NCBI RefSeq assembly: GCF_000062885.1
Contig: NC_009142.1
Coordinates: 4,267,584 to 4,331,583, forward strand
Direction of reading: 5' to 3'
Source of the DNA: Saccharopolyspora erythraea NRRL 2338
GTDB lineage: Bacteria; Actinomycetota; Actinomycetes; Mycobacteriales; Pseudonocardiaceae
Length of the DNA: 64,000 bases
In this document: positions 22,419 through 31,603 of the stretch, piece after piece
Layout: each line of letters starts with the position of its first letter
How positions within the stretch are numbered: the first letter of the stretch is position 1
The notes under the pieces: generated by a model
Told to the model about the DNA's origin: nothing
Seen by the model: the letters and a program-made list of their open reading frames with translations, nothing else
The model's database searches: none
Program-made: the position numbers and the translations under genes

Positions 22419-23092
22419 CGCATCGGCCTCGGACCGTGCGGGCGCATCCCCGCCGAGGTGGCCACGCTGACCGCCTCGAGCTGGCTGTGCACGTGCAGCT
22501 TGGCCAGGATGCTGCGGGTGTGGGTGCGCACGGTCTCGGTGGAGATCCGCAGCTCCTCGGCGATCCGGCTACCGCGCTTGCCCGCCACCATGCCCTGCAG
22601 CACGTCGCGTTCGCGGTCGCTGAGGCAGTCCAGCGGCCCGGTCCGCTCGGTGGCACGGACCGCGTCCTCGCGCAGCTCGCGCAGGACGATGCCGAGCAGT
22701 TCCGGCGGATACCAGCCGTGGCCCGCGCACACCCCGCGCAGGACCGCGGTCAGCTCGTCCACACCGGACTCCTTCGACACCCACGCCTGCACGCCGGCAC
22801 GGGCCGCCTCCACCGCCTGATCGGGATCGTGGCGTCCGGTGAGCACGACGACGTGCACCTGCGGACGTTCCCGCCGGAGCAGGCGGACCAGCTCCCCGCC
22901 GCGCGTGCCCACCGGTTCGACGTCGACGGTGATGACGTCCGGCCGCAGCCTGCGCACCATCTCCGGCAACCGGGGGTCCTCCAGCTCGCACCGGCCCACC
23001 AGCCACAGGTCCGGCACCGTCGACAACCGCACGCTCAGCGCCTCGGTGAGCATGAGGTGGTCGTCCACCATGAGCAGCCGCACGAAGTTCAC
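22415..23092 (-). CDS. LuxR-type response regulator (upstream of GT4)
   Basis: 225 aa. Receiver domain with MVDDH, phospho-acceptor Asp in VITVDVEP, Thr in VVLTGRHD and Lys in WVSKESG. The output helix-turn-helix is LSDRERDVLQGM through ISTETVRTHTRSILAKLHVHSQ. The start is ambiguous: the GTG at 23092 gives the usual short lead before the receiver, while an in-frame GTG at 23122 adds ten basic residues and has GAGGAC very close. It ends in a GTGA overlap with the glycosyltransferase gene. This second regulator lacks its own adjacent kinase and may share the one at 20497-21201. Confidence 0.88.
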   Translation of the reverse strand: MNFVRLLMVDDHLMLTEALSVRLSTVPDLWLVGRCELEDPRLPEMVRRLRPDVITVDVEPVGTRGGELVRLLRRERPQVHVVVLTGRHDPDQAVEAARAGVQAWVSKESGVDELTAVLRGVCAGHGWYPPELLGIVLRELREDAVRATERTGPLDCLSDRERDVLQGMVAGKRGSRIAEELRISTETVRTHTRSILAKLHVHSQLEAVSVATSAGMRPHGPRPMR

Positions 23093-23180
23093 CGCCCAAC
23101 GATCCCGTCCCCGGCGCGCCACGTCCTCGTGCGAACGCAGGAGTTCCGTCTCATGTACACGGCCGAGTGACCGTGGGTCA

Positions 23181-24506
23181 TCACCCGGCCCGCAGGTCCG
23201 GTTCCGGCTCCCGCACCTGCTGCGGTTGCTGCGGCGTGGCCTCGACCGGCCTGCGCCCGGGGCTGCTCCACCGCCCCGTCGAGCGCGCCAGCCAGGCCTG
23301 CGGCAGCGCGTACAGCGAGATCGCCGCGTCCAGCACCCGCATGAACAGGAACACCGGTGCGTAGAGCAGGAACCGCGGCCGGCGCTGGATCAGCGCCACC
23401 AGGCACGTCAGCAGCAGGTCGGGCAGCACGATGCCGAAAAGCATCACCGGCAGGCTCAGGTGCGCCGCGACCGCGGCGTGGACCTCACCGATCACCGGCA
23501 GGTGCGCCACCGAGCCGAACACCTCCGGGATCACCAGCAGCGCGAGCAACAGCGGCAGCAGCACGATCATGATGCTGCTGCTCAGCAACTCCAGGAGCAG
23601 CAGCCCGAGCATCGCGGTGAACAGGTTCGCCTTCGGCGGGTGCAGCCTCACCGTCTGCCACAACCCGAGCGACCACCGCTTGCTCTGGCGCACGTAGTCC
23701 TTGAACGTGCCCGGTTCCTGGGTCACCGCGACCGCCGACGGCGTGAAGCCCACCTTGCCCAGGGCCTTCTGGTAGACCTCGAAGGTCATGTTGAAGTCCT
23801 CGATCACCAGACCCGGCGGGTTCACCTCGATCTCGGGCAGCACCGCGGTCCGGTACAGGCTGGCGAACCCGGGCACGATGTGGGTGGCGTTGACCCGGCG
23901 CCAGGTCTGGCCGAACTTCAGCAGATACTGGGTCATGGTGTAAATCCGCTGGCGGTGGTAGGCCACCAGCCTGCCCACCTGCGAGAGCCTGCTGTCATCG
24001 GTGGTGGAGCGCACGCACCCGGCGACCGCGACCACGCCCGGGTCGGCGAACAGCGGCAGCGCGGCCCGGAAGTACCCGGGCTCGACGTGGGTGTCGGCGT
24101 CGAGCAGCATCACGACCTCGAACCGCTCGACGAGCCGGAACCGCCGGATGCCCTGGTGCAGCGCGCCCGCCTTGCCCACGTTGGTGGCCGTGCTGATCAC
24201 GTTCACCCCGCAGCGCCGGGCCAGCTCCACCGTGCGGTCGGTCGAGCCGTCGGAGATCACGTGCACGTTCTGCCTGGGCACCAGCGAGGTGATCGCGTTC
24301 AGGCTGTCGACGATGACCTCCTCCTCGTTGTGCGCCGGGATGAGCACGGCGACGTCGCTGACATCGAGGTCGACCGGTGCGGGTGCCCTGCTCTTGGACC
24401 ACCAGCCCCACGTCGAGCTGTCGAGCAGCCGCAGAAGTCCGATCACGCCCCACAGCGTGAAGTTGGTCCCGAAGACCACAATGGCCAGCAACCACCACGG
24501 AATCAT
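23181..24506 (-). CDS. Membrane processive glycosyltransferase family 2 (poly-GlcNAc/hyaluronan synthase-like)
   Basis: 441 aa. One N-terminal membrane helix, then a GT-A domain with VAVLIPAHNEEE, the DAD metal motif in MLLDADTH, the ED acceptor motif in VIEDFNM and the processivity motif QSKRW. A set of C-terminal membrane helices (from about residue 300) follows. This layout matches IcaA/PgaC-like and chitin/hyaluronan-type synthases that polymerise and extrude a beta-linked sugar chain. The ATG at 24506 overlaps the GH18 stop by 4 nt. With a GH18 and a deacetylase in the same locus, an N-acetylhexosamine polymer is the most economical guess. Confidence 0.88.
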   Translation of the reverse strand: MIPWWLLAIVVFGTNFTLWGVIGLLRLLDSSTWGWWSKSRAPAPVDLDVSDVAVLIPAHNEEEVIVDSLNAITSLVPRQNVHVISDGSTDRTVELARRCGVNVISTATNVGKAGALHQGIRRFRLVERFEVVMLLDADTHVEPGYFRAALPLFADPGVVAVAGCVRSTTDDSRLSQVGRLVAYHRQRIYTMTQYLLKFGQTWRRVNATHIVPGFASLYRTAVLPEIEVNPPGLVIEDFNMTFEVYQKALGKVGFTPSAVAVTQEPGTFKDYVRQSKRWSLGLWQTVRLHPPKANLFTAMLGLLLLELLSSSIMIVLLPLLLALLVIPEVFGSVAHLPVIGEVHAAVAAHLSLPVMLFGIVLPDLLLTCLVALIQRRPRFLLYAPVFLFMRVLDAAISLYALPQAWLARSTGRWSSPGRRPVEATPQQPQQVREPEPDLRAG

Positions 24507-25660
24507 CCATTCCTCCCCCGTGATTTCGTCACCGGGAGACTGGCCCGCAGCTCTGGCCAGGTGCCGGTGTCCTCATAGCCGTACATCCACAGGTAGACGC
24601 CGCGGATCCCGGACCCGCGAGCGGCTTCGAACTTCGCCTTGGAGCTGGCGGTGTTCTCGAACCACACCTCGTGCCGCCGCCCCTGCGCGTCGGTGTAGGC
24701 GAACCAGGGCGACTGGGTGCGTGCGTCGTAGAACGTCGGCACCTTGTGCTCGGTCGCGAGCTTGAAGGCCTGCAGCCACGTCACCGAGGTCCCCTGGCCG
24801 TCGACCCAGTCGTAGCCGTAGAGCGGCACGCCGAGCACGATGCGCTCCCTGGGCACCACACTGGTCGCGTAGCTGAGCACGTCGCGGATCCAGCCGACCG
24901 GAGCGACAGGACCGGGGCGCGAGGTTCCCCAGTGGAAGTCGTAACCCATCAGCCGGACCTGGTCGGCCACCTGGCCGATCGCGGCGTAGTCCTGCGCGAC
25001 GTTGCGCTCGTCGTAGCCGGCATCGGAGGTCTTGGCGAACACCGCGACCGACAGCGTCTTGCCCTCGGCGTGCAGGGCCCGTCCCAGGTCGGTGACGAAC
25101 CGGGTGAACTGCTCGCGGTCGCCGGCGCGCAGATTCTCGTAGTCGATGTCGATACCGGCGTAGTTCTCGCGCTTGACCAGCTCGACGATCTCGAACACGT
25201 GGCGCCGCATCAGTTCCGGGTCGTGCAGCATCCGCGCCACCGGTTCGTAGGACCAGTTCCCCTCGGTGATGTTGGCCAGCGACGGCACGATGGGGATCTG
25301 CGCCTCGCGCAACCGCTGGAGGTGCCCGGCGACCTCGGTGGCCTGCGCGGGCGAGTACTGGATGGTGAGCCTGCCGTCGTCGCCGAGCCCGTACATCCAC
25401 GGCGACACCTCGTTGACCGCGGTGCGGTTCTGCACCACCGTCGCCGTGCCGTTCCCGAGGTTCCAGAACGGCAACGACGCCACCACCACGGTTCCCGAGG
25501 GCACCACCGGCGCGGGTCTGGGCACCGCCATCACGGCGGCCAGCACCATCGCGCAGCCGATCAGCGCCAGGAACCACACCGAACCGGCCCTGCGCCGCAG
25601 GGCGGCGACCGGTTGCGCGGCCACCGACCTGAGCCGTGGCCTCGTCGTCTTGTTCGCCAT
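24503..25660 (-). CDS. Membrane-anchored glycoside hydrolase family 18
   Basis: 385 aa. A basic N-terminus and a hydrophobic segment (about residues 28-46) predict a signal anchor with the catalytic domain outside. The GH18 active-site motif is present as GIDIDYENL near residue 170, with the catalytic Glu. The product is related to chitinase/spore-cortex YaaH-like proteins and might trim or release the polymer made by the adjacent GT2. Start ATG at 25660, ten nt after the epimerase gene ends. The coupling to GT2 by ATGA overlap argues for a biosynthetic rather than nutritional role. Confidence 0.87.
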   Translation of the reverse strand: MANKTTRPRLRSVAAQPVAALRRRAGSVWFLALIGCAMVLAAVMAVPRPAPVVPSGTVVVASLPFWNLGNGTATVVQNRTAVNEVSPWMYGLGDDGRLTIQYSPAQATEVAGHLQRLREAQIPIVPSLANITEGNWSYEPVARMLHDPELMRRHVFEIVELVKRENYAGIDIDYENLRAGDREQFTRFVTDLGRALHAEGKTLSVAVFAKTSDAGYDERNVAQDYAAIGQVADQVRLMGYDFHWGTSRPGPVAPVGWIRDVLSYATSVVPRERIVLGVPLYGYDWVDGQGTSVTWLQAFKLATEHKVPTFYDARTQSPWFAYTDAQGRRHEVWFENTASSKAKFEAARGSGIRGVYLWMYGYEDTGTWPELRASLPVTKSRGRNG

Positions 25661-25670
25661 CGGCCCGTCC

Positions 25671-26651
25671 TCATTCCGCCGCGACCGCGGGCACCTGCCG
25701 GGACCGCGTCTGCTCGGCGATCACGGCGCGGATGATGTCGTCCAGCGTCCTGGACGGCTCGAAGCCGATGAGTTCCCTGGCCCGGGAGCAGTCCGGCACC
25801 CGCCGCTGCATGTCCTCGTAGCCCGGGCCGTAGGCCTGCTCGTAGGGCACCCGCACGGTGTCGCTGGACGAGCCGGTCATCTCGATGATCCGGGCGGCCA
25901 GCTCGGCGATCGAGACCTGCTCGCCGCTGCCCAGGTTCACCGCGCTGCCGCGCGCCTTGTCCAGCTGCACCAGCTCGACCAGCGCGGGCACCACGTCGTC
26001 GACGTGGCAGAAGCAGCGGACCTGCCTGCCGGTGCCGAAGATCGTCAGCGGCCTGCCCTGCAGCGCCTGGTTGACCATCCGGGGGATGACCATGCCGTAG
26101 CGCCCGGTCTGGCGCGGTCCGACGGTGTTGAACAGCCGCACGATCACCGCGCGCAGTCCCAGCTCGCGCACGTAGGCGTGGGTCAGGCTCTCGTCGATGG
26201 CCTTGGCTTCCGAGTAGGTCCAGCGCGACATCAGCGGCGAGCCGATGACGCGGTCGTCGCCCTCGCGCAGCCCGACCTTCGGATTCTTGCCGTAGATCTC
26301 GCTGGTGGAGGCCAGCAGCAGCCGGGCGTTGTAGCGCAGCGCCGCGTCGAGCACGTTCTCGGTGCCGTGGATGTTGGTGAGCAGGCTGCGGATCGTCCGC
26401 TCCTGGATGACGAACGCGCCGACCGCCGCCGCGAGGTGGAAGACGATGTCCACTTCGGACGTCAGCTCGTCGACCAGCCCGCGGTCCATGACGCTGCCGT
26501 TGACGAGCTCGAATTCGTCGGCGTCGGGCAGGTTCTCGAACCGGCCGGTGCTGAGGTCGTCGAGCCCGACCACGCTGTGCCCCTCGGCGAGCAGTTGCTC
26601 GGTCAGGTGCGAGCCGATGAACCCGGCCGCGCCGGTGACCAGTGCCTTCAT
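25671..26651 (-). CDS. NAD-dependent nucleotide-sugar epimerase/dehydratase
   Basis: 326 aa, extended SDR. The glycine-rich NAD motif VTGAAGFIGSHL is at the N-terminus, the substrate site shows STSEIYGK and the active-site YxxxK is in WTYSEAKAIDE. NTVGPRQTGRYGMVIPR follows, as in UDP-glucose/UDP-glucuronate 4-epimerases and decarboxylases. It likely provides an activated sugar for the exopolysaccharide; with the nearby nucleotide-sugar dehydrogenase a uronic acid or xylose-type donor is possible. The frame is open far upstream but the ATG at 26651 overlaps the GT4 stop (ATGA), fixing the start. Confidence 0.9.
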   Translation of the reverse strand: MKALVTGAAGFIGSHLTEQLLAEGHSVVGLDDLSTGRFENLPDADEFELVNGSVMDRGLVDELTSEVDIVFHLAAAVGAFVIQERTIRSLLTNIHGTENVLDAALRYNARLLLASTSEIYGKNPKVGLREGDDRVIGSPLMSRWTYSEAKAIDESLTHAYVRELGLRAVIVRLFNTVGPRQTGRYGMVIPRMVNQALQGRPLTIFGTGRQVRCFCHVDDVVPALVELVQLDKARGSAVNLGSGEQVSIAELAARIIEMTGSSSDTVRVPYEQAYGPGYEDMQRRVPDCSRARELIGFEPSRTLDDIIRAVIAEQTRSRQVPAVAAE

Positions 26652-27736
26652 CGCTGGGCCTCCCCCAGTCGTGCGTACAGGTCGTCGATGCGACCGGTGA
26701 CGGCCTCGATGCCGTACCGGCGGCGGATCTCGGGGACGTCGGCGCGCGGCCTGCGTTCGCTGATCTCGCGCGCGATCTCGGCGCGCATGCGCTCGGGGTC
26801 CCCGGGCACCTGGCGGGCGCGGTCGGTGTCGATGCCGTCCATGGCCGGGCAGGTGGTGTAGAGCGCGGGCATGCCGTTGGCCAGCGCCTCCAGCACCGAC
26901 AGCCCGAAGGTCTCCTGCGCGGAGGAGGCCACGAACAGGTCCAGCGACGACAGCATCGCGGCGACGTCGTGCCGCTCGCCCGCGAAGACGACGTGGTCGG
27001 AGATGCCGTGCGCGCGCACCAGCTTCTCCAGCCGCTCGCGGTCGGCGCCGTCGCCGACGAGCAGCAGCTTGGTGCGCTGGTCCACCAGCGGTGCCATCGC
27101 GTCGATGACGAGGTTGAACCTCTTGTTCGGATCGAGCCTGCCCAGCACCCCGACCACGAAGGCGTCCGGCGGGATGCCGTGCTCGGCCCGCACCCGCCCT
27201 CTGGCCTCCGCGTCGAAGCGGACCCGGCCGAAGTCCACGCCGTTGGGGATCACGGTGATCTTGCGCGGCCGCACTCCCCAGTTCACCAACCGCGTCGCGA
27301 CGGTGTCCGACACCGCGATCGTCGCGTCCGAGCACAGGTCGGTGCCCAGGTACAACGCCCGCACGCCCAGCGTCATGCGGCGCCGTTCGAGGTGGGTCTC
27401 GCCGATGGAGTGCTCGGTGGTCACCACGACCTTCGTGCCGGCCAACCGCGCCGCCAGGCGCCCGTACACGCAAGCCCGGTAGAGGTGGGTGTGCACCACG
27501 TCGTAGCGCTCGTCGCGGATCAGCTCGCGCAGCCTGAGCACCGCGCTGAGCTGGGTGTTGCTGGTCATCCCGAGGTCGCGGACCCGCACGCCGTCGGAGC
27601 GGATCATGGAGGCGACGTCTCCCGGGTTGTACAGCGCGACCACGTCGGAGTCGTGCCTGGTGTGCTGGAGTACCGACCGGAGCTGGAGCTCGGCGCCGCC
27701 GACCCCGAGCCCTGTGATCACGTGCAGAACCTTCAC
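26648..27736 (-). CDS. Glycosyltransferase family 4
   Basis: 362 aa, GT-B fold. N-terminus VLHVITGLGVGGAELQ is the standard acceptor-domain opening; the donor domain has LGRLDPNKRFN and the motif SSAQETFGLSVLEALANG with the conserved Glu pair. It adds a sugar to the lipid-linked intermediate made by the priming transferase just upstream. The GTG start at 27736 has GGGAGG at 6 nt and overlaps the sugar-transferase stop by 4 nt. Confidence 0.9.
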   Translation of the reverse strand: MKVLHVITGLGVGGAELQLRSVLQHTRHDSDVVALYNPGDVASMIRSDGVRVRDLGMTSNTQLSAVLRLRELIRDERYDVVHTHLYRACVYGRLAARLAGTKVVVTTEHSIGETHLERRRMTLGVRALYLGTDLCSDATIAVSDTVATRLVNWGVRPRKITVIPNGVDFGRVRFDAEARGRVRAEHGIPPDAFVVGVLGRLDPNKRFNLVIDAMAPLVDQRTKLLLVGDGADRERLEKLVRAHGISDHVVFAGERHDVAAMLSSLDLFVASSAQETFGLSVLEALANGMPALYTTCPAMDGIDTDRARQVPGDPERMRAEIAREISERRPRADVPEIRRRYGIEAVTGRIDDLYARLGEAQR

Positions 27737-29109
27737 CGTCGTCCTCCCATGGCTCGTGCGACGATCGCGACCGTGCGGGCCACGACCACCAGGTCCATCC
27801 ACAGCGACCAGTACTCGATGTACTGGTTGTCGAAGCGCGCGCGGTCCGGGATCGAGGTGTCCCCGTGCAGGCCGTGGACCTGCGCCCATCCCGTCATGCC
27901 GCCCGGCATCCGGTGCCGGTCGGCGTAGTGCGGTATCTCCCCTGCGAAACGCTTGGCGTAGTAGGGCCGCTCGGGTCTGGGACCCACCAGCGACATCTCC
28001 CCGCGCAGCACGTTGACCAGCTGCGGCAGCTCGTCGAGATGCGTCCCCCGCAGCCACCGCCCGAGCGCGGTGCACTGGTCGGCCGCGACCGCCCACTTCT
28101 CGCCGGTGTCGACCAGCGTCCGCAGCTTGACCACCCGCACCAGCCGCCCGGTCCGGCTGACCCGCCACTGGCAGAAGAAGGTCGTGGCCTTGCCGCAGCC
28201 GCGCACGATCCCGGCCAGCACCAGCAGCACCGGTGCGAGCAGCACCAGCAGCACGGTGCCCACGACCAGGTCGAAGGCGCGTTTGGCCACTGCCGACAAC
28301 AGGTTCGGCCTGCGCAGCGGCACCAGCACGACTCCCCAGATCTCGTCGAGGCACGCCCTCGGCACCGCCAGCCCCAGCTCGCCGGGCCTGGGCACCAGGC
28401 AGAAGTCCACGCCCACCGACCGGCACGCGCGCACCGCGGCCACCAGTGCCCCGTCGTCGCCTTCCGGAGCGCAGACCAGCACGCGCGCGATGCGGTACCG
28501 CGCGATCACCCCGGCCAGGTCCGCGACGCCGCCGAGAGCGGGAAGCCCCCTCACCGCCCCGAAACCACCGCCCGCGACCCAGCCCGCCGAGCGCAACCCG
28601 CATTCCGGGTGCTCGGCGAGGAGCCCGGCGATCCGGGCGGCCTCGTCCCCGCTCCCGACGACCAGCGCCGGTTCGACCAGCCTGCCGCGGCGGTGGGCCG
28701 CCCTCAGCAGCCCGTACGCCGCGCCACGCGCGGTGACCAGCGCGCCCGCGGTGAGCAGCGCCAGCAGCACGGCCGCTCCCGGAGCGGTCCACGGCAGCAG
28801 CACCGCCACCGGCAGCAACGCCGCCACCGCGATCCGGGGTGCCTGGTCGGACACCCGCAGGCAGATCCGCAGCCGGTGCTGGCCCTGACCGGCGAGCACG
28901 GCCAGGACCGCCAGGCCGTAGGCGGCCCCGGCCGGCACCGGCACCTGCGCGAGCACCGCCGGCACCACCACCGCCACCAGATCGGTGACCGGCAGCGCCG
29001 ACGCCTTCACCACCCGCGTGGACCGCGCGTCGCACGGGTGCTCGCGGGTGAGCGAGGGCAGCGCGGCGGTGAAGCCGCCGTGCTCGGATCGCAGGCCGGG
29101 GGCGCTCAT
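27733..29109 (-). CDS. Polyprenyl-phosphate sugar phosphotransferase (priming enzyme)
   Basis: 458 aa. N-terminal half with several hydrophobic segments and a nucleotide-binding-like region; C-terminal half is the bacterial sugar transferase domain: membrane helix near LLVLLAPVLLVLAG, then VKLRTLVD, LDELPQLVNVLRGEMSLVGP and GWAQVHGLHG. It resembles WbaP/WcaJ-type enzymes that start a repeat unit by moving a sugar phosphate onto undecaprenyl phosphate. One oddity: the usual KFRSM-type motif reads VKLRTLVD, and the DELPQ core is intact. The gene overlaps both neighbours by 4 nt. Confidence 0.9.
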   Translation of the reverse strand: MSAPGLRSEHGGFTAALPSLTREHPCDARSTRVVKASALPVTDLVAVVVPAVLAQVPVPAGAAYGLAVLAVLAGQGQHRLRICLRVSDQAPRIAVAALLPVAVLLPWTAPGAAVLLALLTAGALVTARGAAYGLLRAAHRRGRLVEPALVVGSGDEAARIAGLLAEHPECGLRSAGWVAGGGFGAVRGLPALGGVADLAGVIARYRIARVLVCAPEGDDGALVAAVRACRSVGVDFCLVPRPGELGLAVPRACLDEIWGVVLVPLRRPNLLSAVAKRAFDLVVGTVLLVLLAPVLLVLAGIVRGCGKATTFFCQWRVSRTGRLVRVVKLRTLVDTGEKWAVAADQCTALGRWLRGTHLDELPQLVNVLRGEMSLVGPRPERPYYAKRFAGEIPHYADRHRMPGGMTGWAQVHGLHGDTSIPDRARFDNQYIEYWSLWMDLVVVARTVAIVARAMGGRR

Positions 29110-30341
29110 CTACCGACGCCTCCCACCGCCATGCGGCGGGAGCGCAGCGCCGACAGCCGCCCGCTGACCTGCCGCACCGCGTAGTCGGCCCCGTAGACGA
29201 AGCGCATGACCGGTCCGTGCTCCGGGGCCACGACCGCGCCGACGAAGAACAGGCCGGGGACCGAGGACTGGAAGTCGCGGCCCACCCGCGGCGTACCCGC
29301 GAGCGTGCTCAGCCGCGAGCGCAGTTGCGGTCCCACGAACGACAACCGCGCCAGGTTGGGCGGATAGCCGGTCGCGCCGATGACGTGGTCGGCCTCGAAC
29401 TCCCGCCTGCCGTGCCCGTTGGCCCGCACCCCGAGCCGGACGCGGTGCCCGTCCTGTGCCGCCCAGTCGATCCCGTGGGACAGCCGGACCGGGAACTTGC
29501 CCTCGACGCGCTCGCGCAGCCACCAGGCCCCCGCCGGCCCCAGCGCGGTGCGCGCCCGGTAGACCCTGGTCTGCTTCGGCAACCGCCGGAACAGCCGTGG
29601 GTGCTCGGAGTAGAACCAGGTCGAGAGCCCCGAACCGAGACCGGCCTCGGGTTCCCGCATGCGTTGCAGCAACGGGCGGTCCGGCAGCAGCGGTCGCCCG
29701 TTCCACACCAGACCGTCCGCGCGCACGAGCATCTGCGTGCGTGCCCCGTGCTCGTGCAGCAGCGCCGCCGTCTCCAGCGCCGACTGCCCCGCCCCGACGA
29801 CGATCACCTCCCGGTCCTGGAACACGCTGAGGTCGGTGTGCTCGGAGCTGTGCGTGCACAGCTCGGTCGGCAGGTCCTCCAGCACCTCGGGCAGGCGGGC
29901 GAAGTGCTCGACACCGGCTGCCACCACCACGTTGCGGGCGCGGACCTGCTCACCGTCGGCCAGGGTCAGGTCGAAGTGCTCGTCGCGCCTGCGCACGTCG
30001 GTGACCAGCCGCTCGTCGACCTCCAGCCCCCGGTCGAGCCGGAACCACTCGCCGTAGGAGACGAAGGTGTCCAGCGACACCGGCACCCCGTAGTCGGCGT
30101 AGGTACGGCCGGTCTCGCGGCAGAAGTTGCGCAGCGAGTGCGTCCCGTCCGGATCGGACAGGTTGGAGGCGAACCCCTGCGACTTCAGGTACATGCCGCG
30201 CGGCATCGCCGTGCGCCACAGCCCCATCGGGACGCCGAACTGCCGGTAGGACACCCCGTTGGCGCGCAGATGCGCGGCCAGCGACAGCCCGTACGGCCCG
30301 GCGCCGACGATGGCCACGTCGACGAGGTCGTAGTCGTTCAT
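29106..30341 (-). CDS. FAD/NAD(P)-dependent flavoprotein monooxygenase-like protein
   Basis: 411 aa. FAD motif VGAGPYGLSLAAHL at residue 12 and a second Rossmann motif VVGAGQSALETAALL near residue 180, followed by the late GATGYPPN box, the layout of Class B-type and N-hydroxylating monooxygenases. Substrate is unknown. The ATG at 30341 is preceded by GGAGAAAAAGG. It overlaps the ATP-grasp gene upstream and the priming transferase gene downstream by 4 nt each, so it is made with them. An N- or C-oxidation of an amino group on, or destined for, the polysaccharide is a possible role. Confidence 0.82.
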   Translation of the reverse strand: MNDYDLVDVAIVGAGPYGLSLAAHLRANGVSYRQFGVPMGLWRTAMPRGMYLKSQGFASNLSDPDGTHSLRNFCRETGRTYADYGVPVSLDTFVSYGEWFRLDRGLEVDERLVTDVRRRDEHFDLTLADGEQVRARNVVVAAGVEHFARLPEVLEDLPTELCTHSSEHTDLSVFQDREVIVVGAGQSALETAALLHEHGARTQMLVRADGLVWNGRPLLPDRPLLQRMREPEAGLGSGLSTWFYSEHPRLFRRLPKQTRVYRARTALGPAGAWWLRERVEGKFPVRLSHGIDWAAQDGHRVRLGVRANGHGRREFEADHVIGATGYPPNLARLSFVGPQLRSRLSTLAGTPRVGRDFQSSVPGLFFVGAVVAPEHGPVMRFVYGADYAVRQVSGRLSALRSRRMAVGGVGR

Positions 30342-31588
30342 ACCTTTTTCTCCTTTCCCGGGCGAAAATGCAGCCGCCGCAACGGGCGAGTAGCCGCGCG
30401 TGCGCCCATCCACAGGCACATCAACGCGAAGGGTGTGAGGTCGTCGCGCGCGTACCACGCGGTCTCGTCCACCGCGCGGACCGAGTCGGCCCACGAGCGC
30501 AGCCCGAGCCGCCCGTCGCGCCAGTAGCGCAGCGCGGCGATCGGGTCGTAGTTCTCGACCAGGAACCGCCTGCCGGGAACCGAGGTCCCGGCGGGCGTGG
30601 CCTGTCCGGTCAGGTCCAGGTAGGCGGCCAGCGCGACGTCCACGCCCGCGCTGTCCTCGAACAACCGGAACTGCGCTCCGAGACGGGGGTTGAAGTCCAG
30701 CAGCTTGTACTGGCCGTCCCTGGCGTCCCAGCGGAAGTCCAGGTCCACGATGCCCCGGAAGTCCAGCCGGTGCAGCAGATCGGTCGCGTGCCGGTGCAGT
30801 TCGGCGTTCTCGGCCCAGCGGCCGAGGCTGGTCAGCCCGGCGTGCGCCGGGTACGACCGCTCCTTGGTGCCCACGAAGGAGGCGGTGCACCGCGCTTCGG
30901 CGTCGCAGTAGCCGTGGAAGAACCAGTCGTGCCCGATGCCGCCCGGCAGGTACTCCTGCAGCATCAGCCGCTGGTCTCCGGGCAGCCGGCACAGCTCGGC
31001 GAGCTCGGCCCGGTCGTGCACGATCGTCGTGCTGCGCCGCCCGGCGCCGTTGCGCCACGGTGTCGGGAGCTTGACCACCACCGGGAACCCGAAGCGGTCG
31101 GCGAACTCGCCCGCCTCGTCGGGACTTCCCACCATCGTCGCCTGGGCGCACGGCACGCCGAGCGCCTGGCACAGCCGGTACATCGTGTACTTGCCGGCGA
31201 GCAGCCGCGGCAGGTCGTGCGGCGGCTGCGGGAAGCTGAACCACTCCCGCAGCGAGTTCCCGTGCTCGGCGAGGAAGATCGCACCCGCGTCGTCGGTCGG
31301 GAACAGCACCGCGGTGCGCCCGATCCGCTCGGCGATGCCGCGCAGTCCCCGCAGCACGCCGTCCACGTCCTGGGCGTCGGGCCGCCACACCCAGTGGCCC
31401 CGCACGTAGCGGGAGTGCGCGGCCGGCGCGTACCGGTGCTCCTGCACCGCGTACATCGGCACACCGGCCCGCCCGAGGCTGCGGATCAGGCCGAGCCCAC
31501 CGTGGTGCATGACGTTGGGGTCGAGCTTGAAGACCACCGCGGGGGTCGAGGTGTCGAGGCCGTCGAGACGGCCGTGGTGCCTGCCCAT
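30338..31588 (-). CDS. ATP-grasp ligase-like protein
   Basis: 416 aa. An N-terminal nucleotide-fold region (FKLDPNVMHHGGLGLIRSLG) is followed by an ATP-grasp domain: LLAGKYTMYRLCQALGVP (hinge), GFPVVVKLP (ATP lysine), LMLQEYLPGG and the metal-binding LLDFNPRLGAQFRLF. ATP-grasp enzymes form amide or thioester bonds between a carboxylate and an amine via acyl phosphate. In an exopolysaccharide cluster this suggests joining an amino acid to a uronic acid or amino sugar. Start ATG at 31588, 15 nt after the dehydrogenase gene; overlaps the flavoprotein gene by 4 nt. Confidence 0.82.
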   Translation of the reverse strand: MGRHHGRLDGLDTSTPAVVFKLDPNVMHHGGLGLIRSLGRAGVPMYAVQEHRYAPAAHSRYVRGHWVWRPDAQDVDGVLRGLRGIAERIGRTAVLFPTDDAGAIFLAEHGNSLREWFSFPQPPHDLPRLLAGKYTMYRLCQALGVPCAQATMVGSPDEAGEFADRFGFPVVVKLPTPWRNGAGRRSTTIVHDRAELAELCRLPGDQRLMLQEYLPGGIGHDWFFHGYCDAEARCTASFVGTKERSYPAHAGLTSLGRWAENAELHRHATDLLHRLDFRGIVDLDFRWDARDGQYKLLDFNPRLGAQFRLFEDSAGVDVALAAYLDLTGQATPAGTSVPGRRFLVENYDPIAALRYWRDGRLGLRSWADSVRAVDETAWYARDDLTPFALMCLWMGARAATRPLRRLHFRPGKEKKV

Positions 31589-31603
31589 CTGGTCGATTCC
31601 CCC

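Noticed and set aside
25671-27473. 600-aa single protein covering the epimerase and part of GT4
   Set aside because: The upstream part is an out-of-frame reading of the GT4 gene; the epimerase starts at 26651 in an ATGA overlap.
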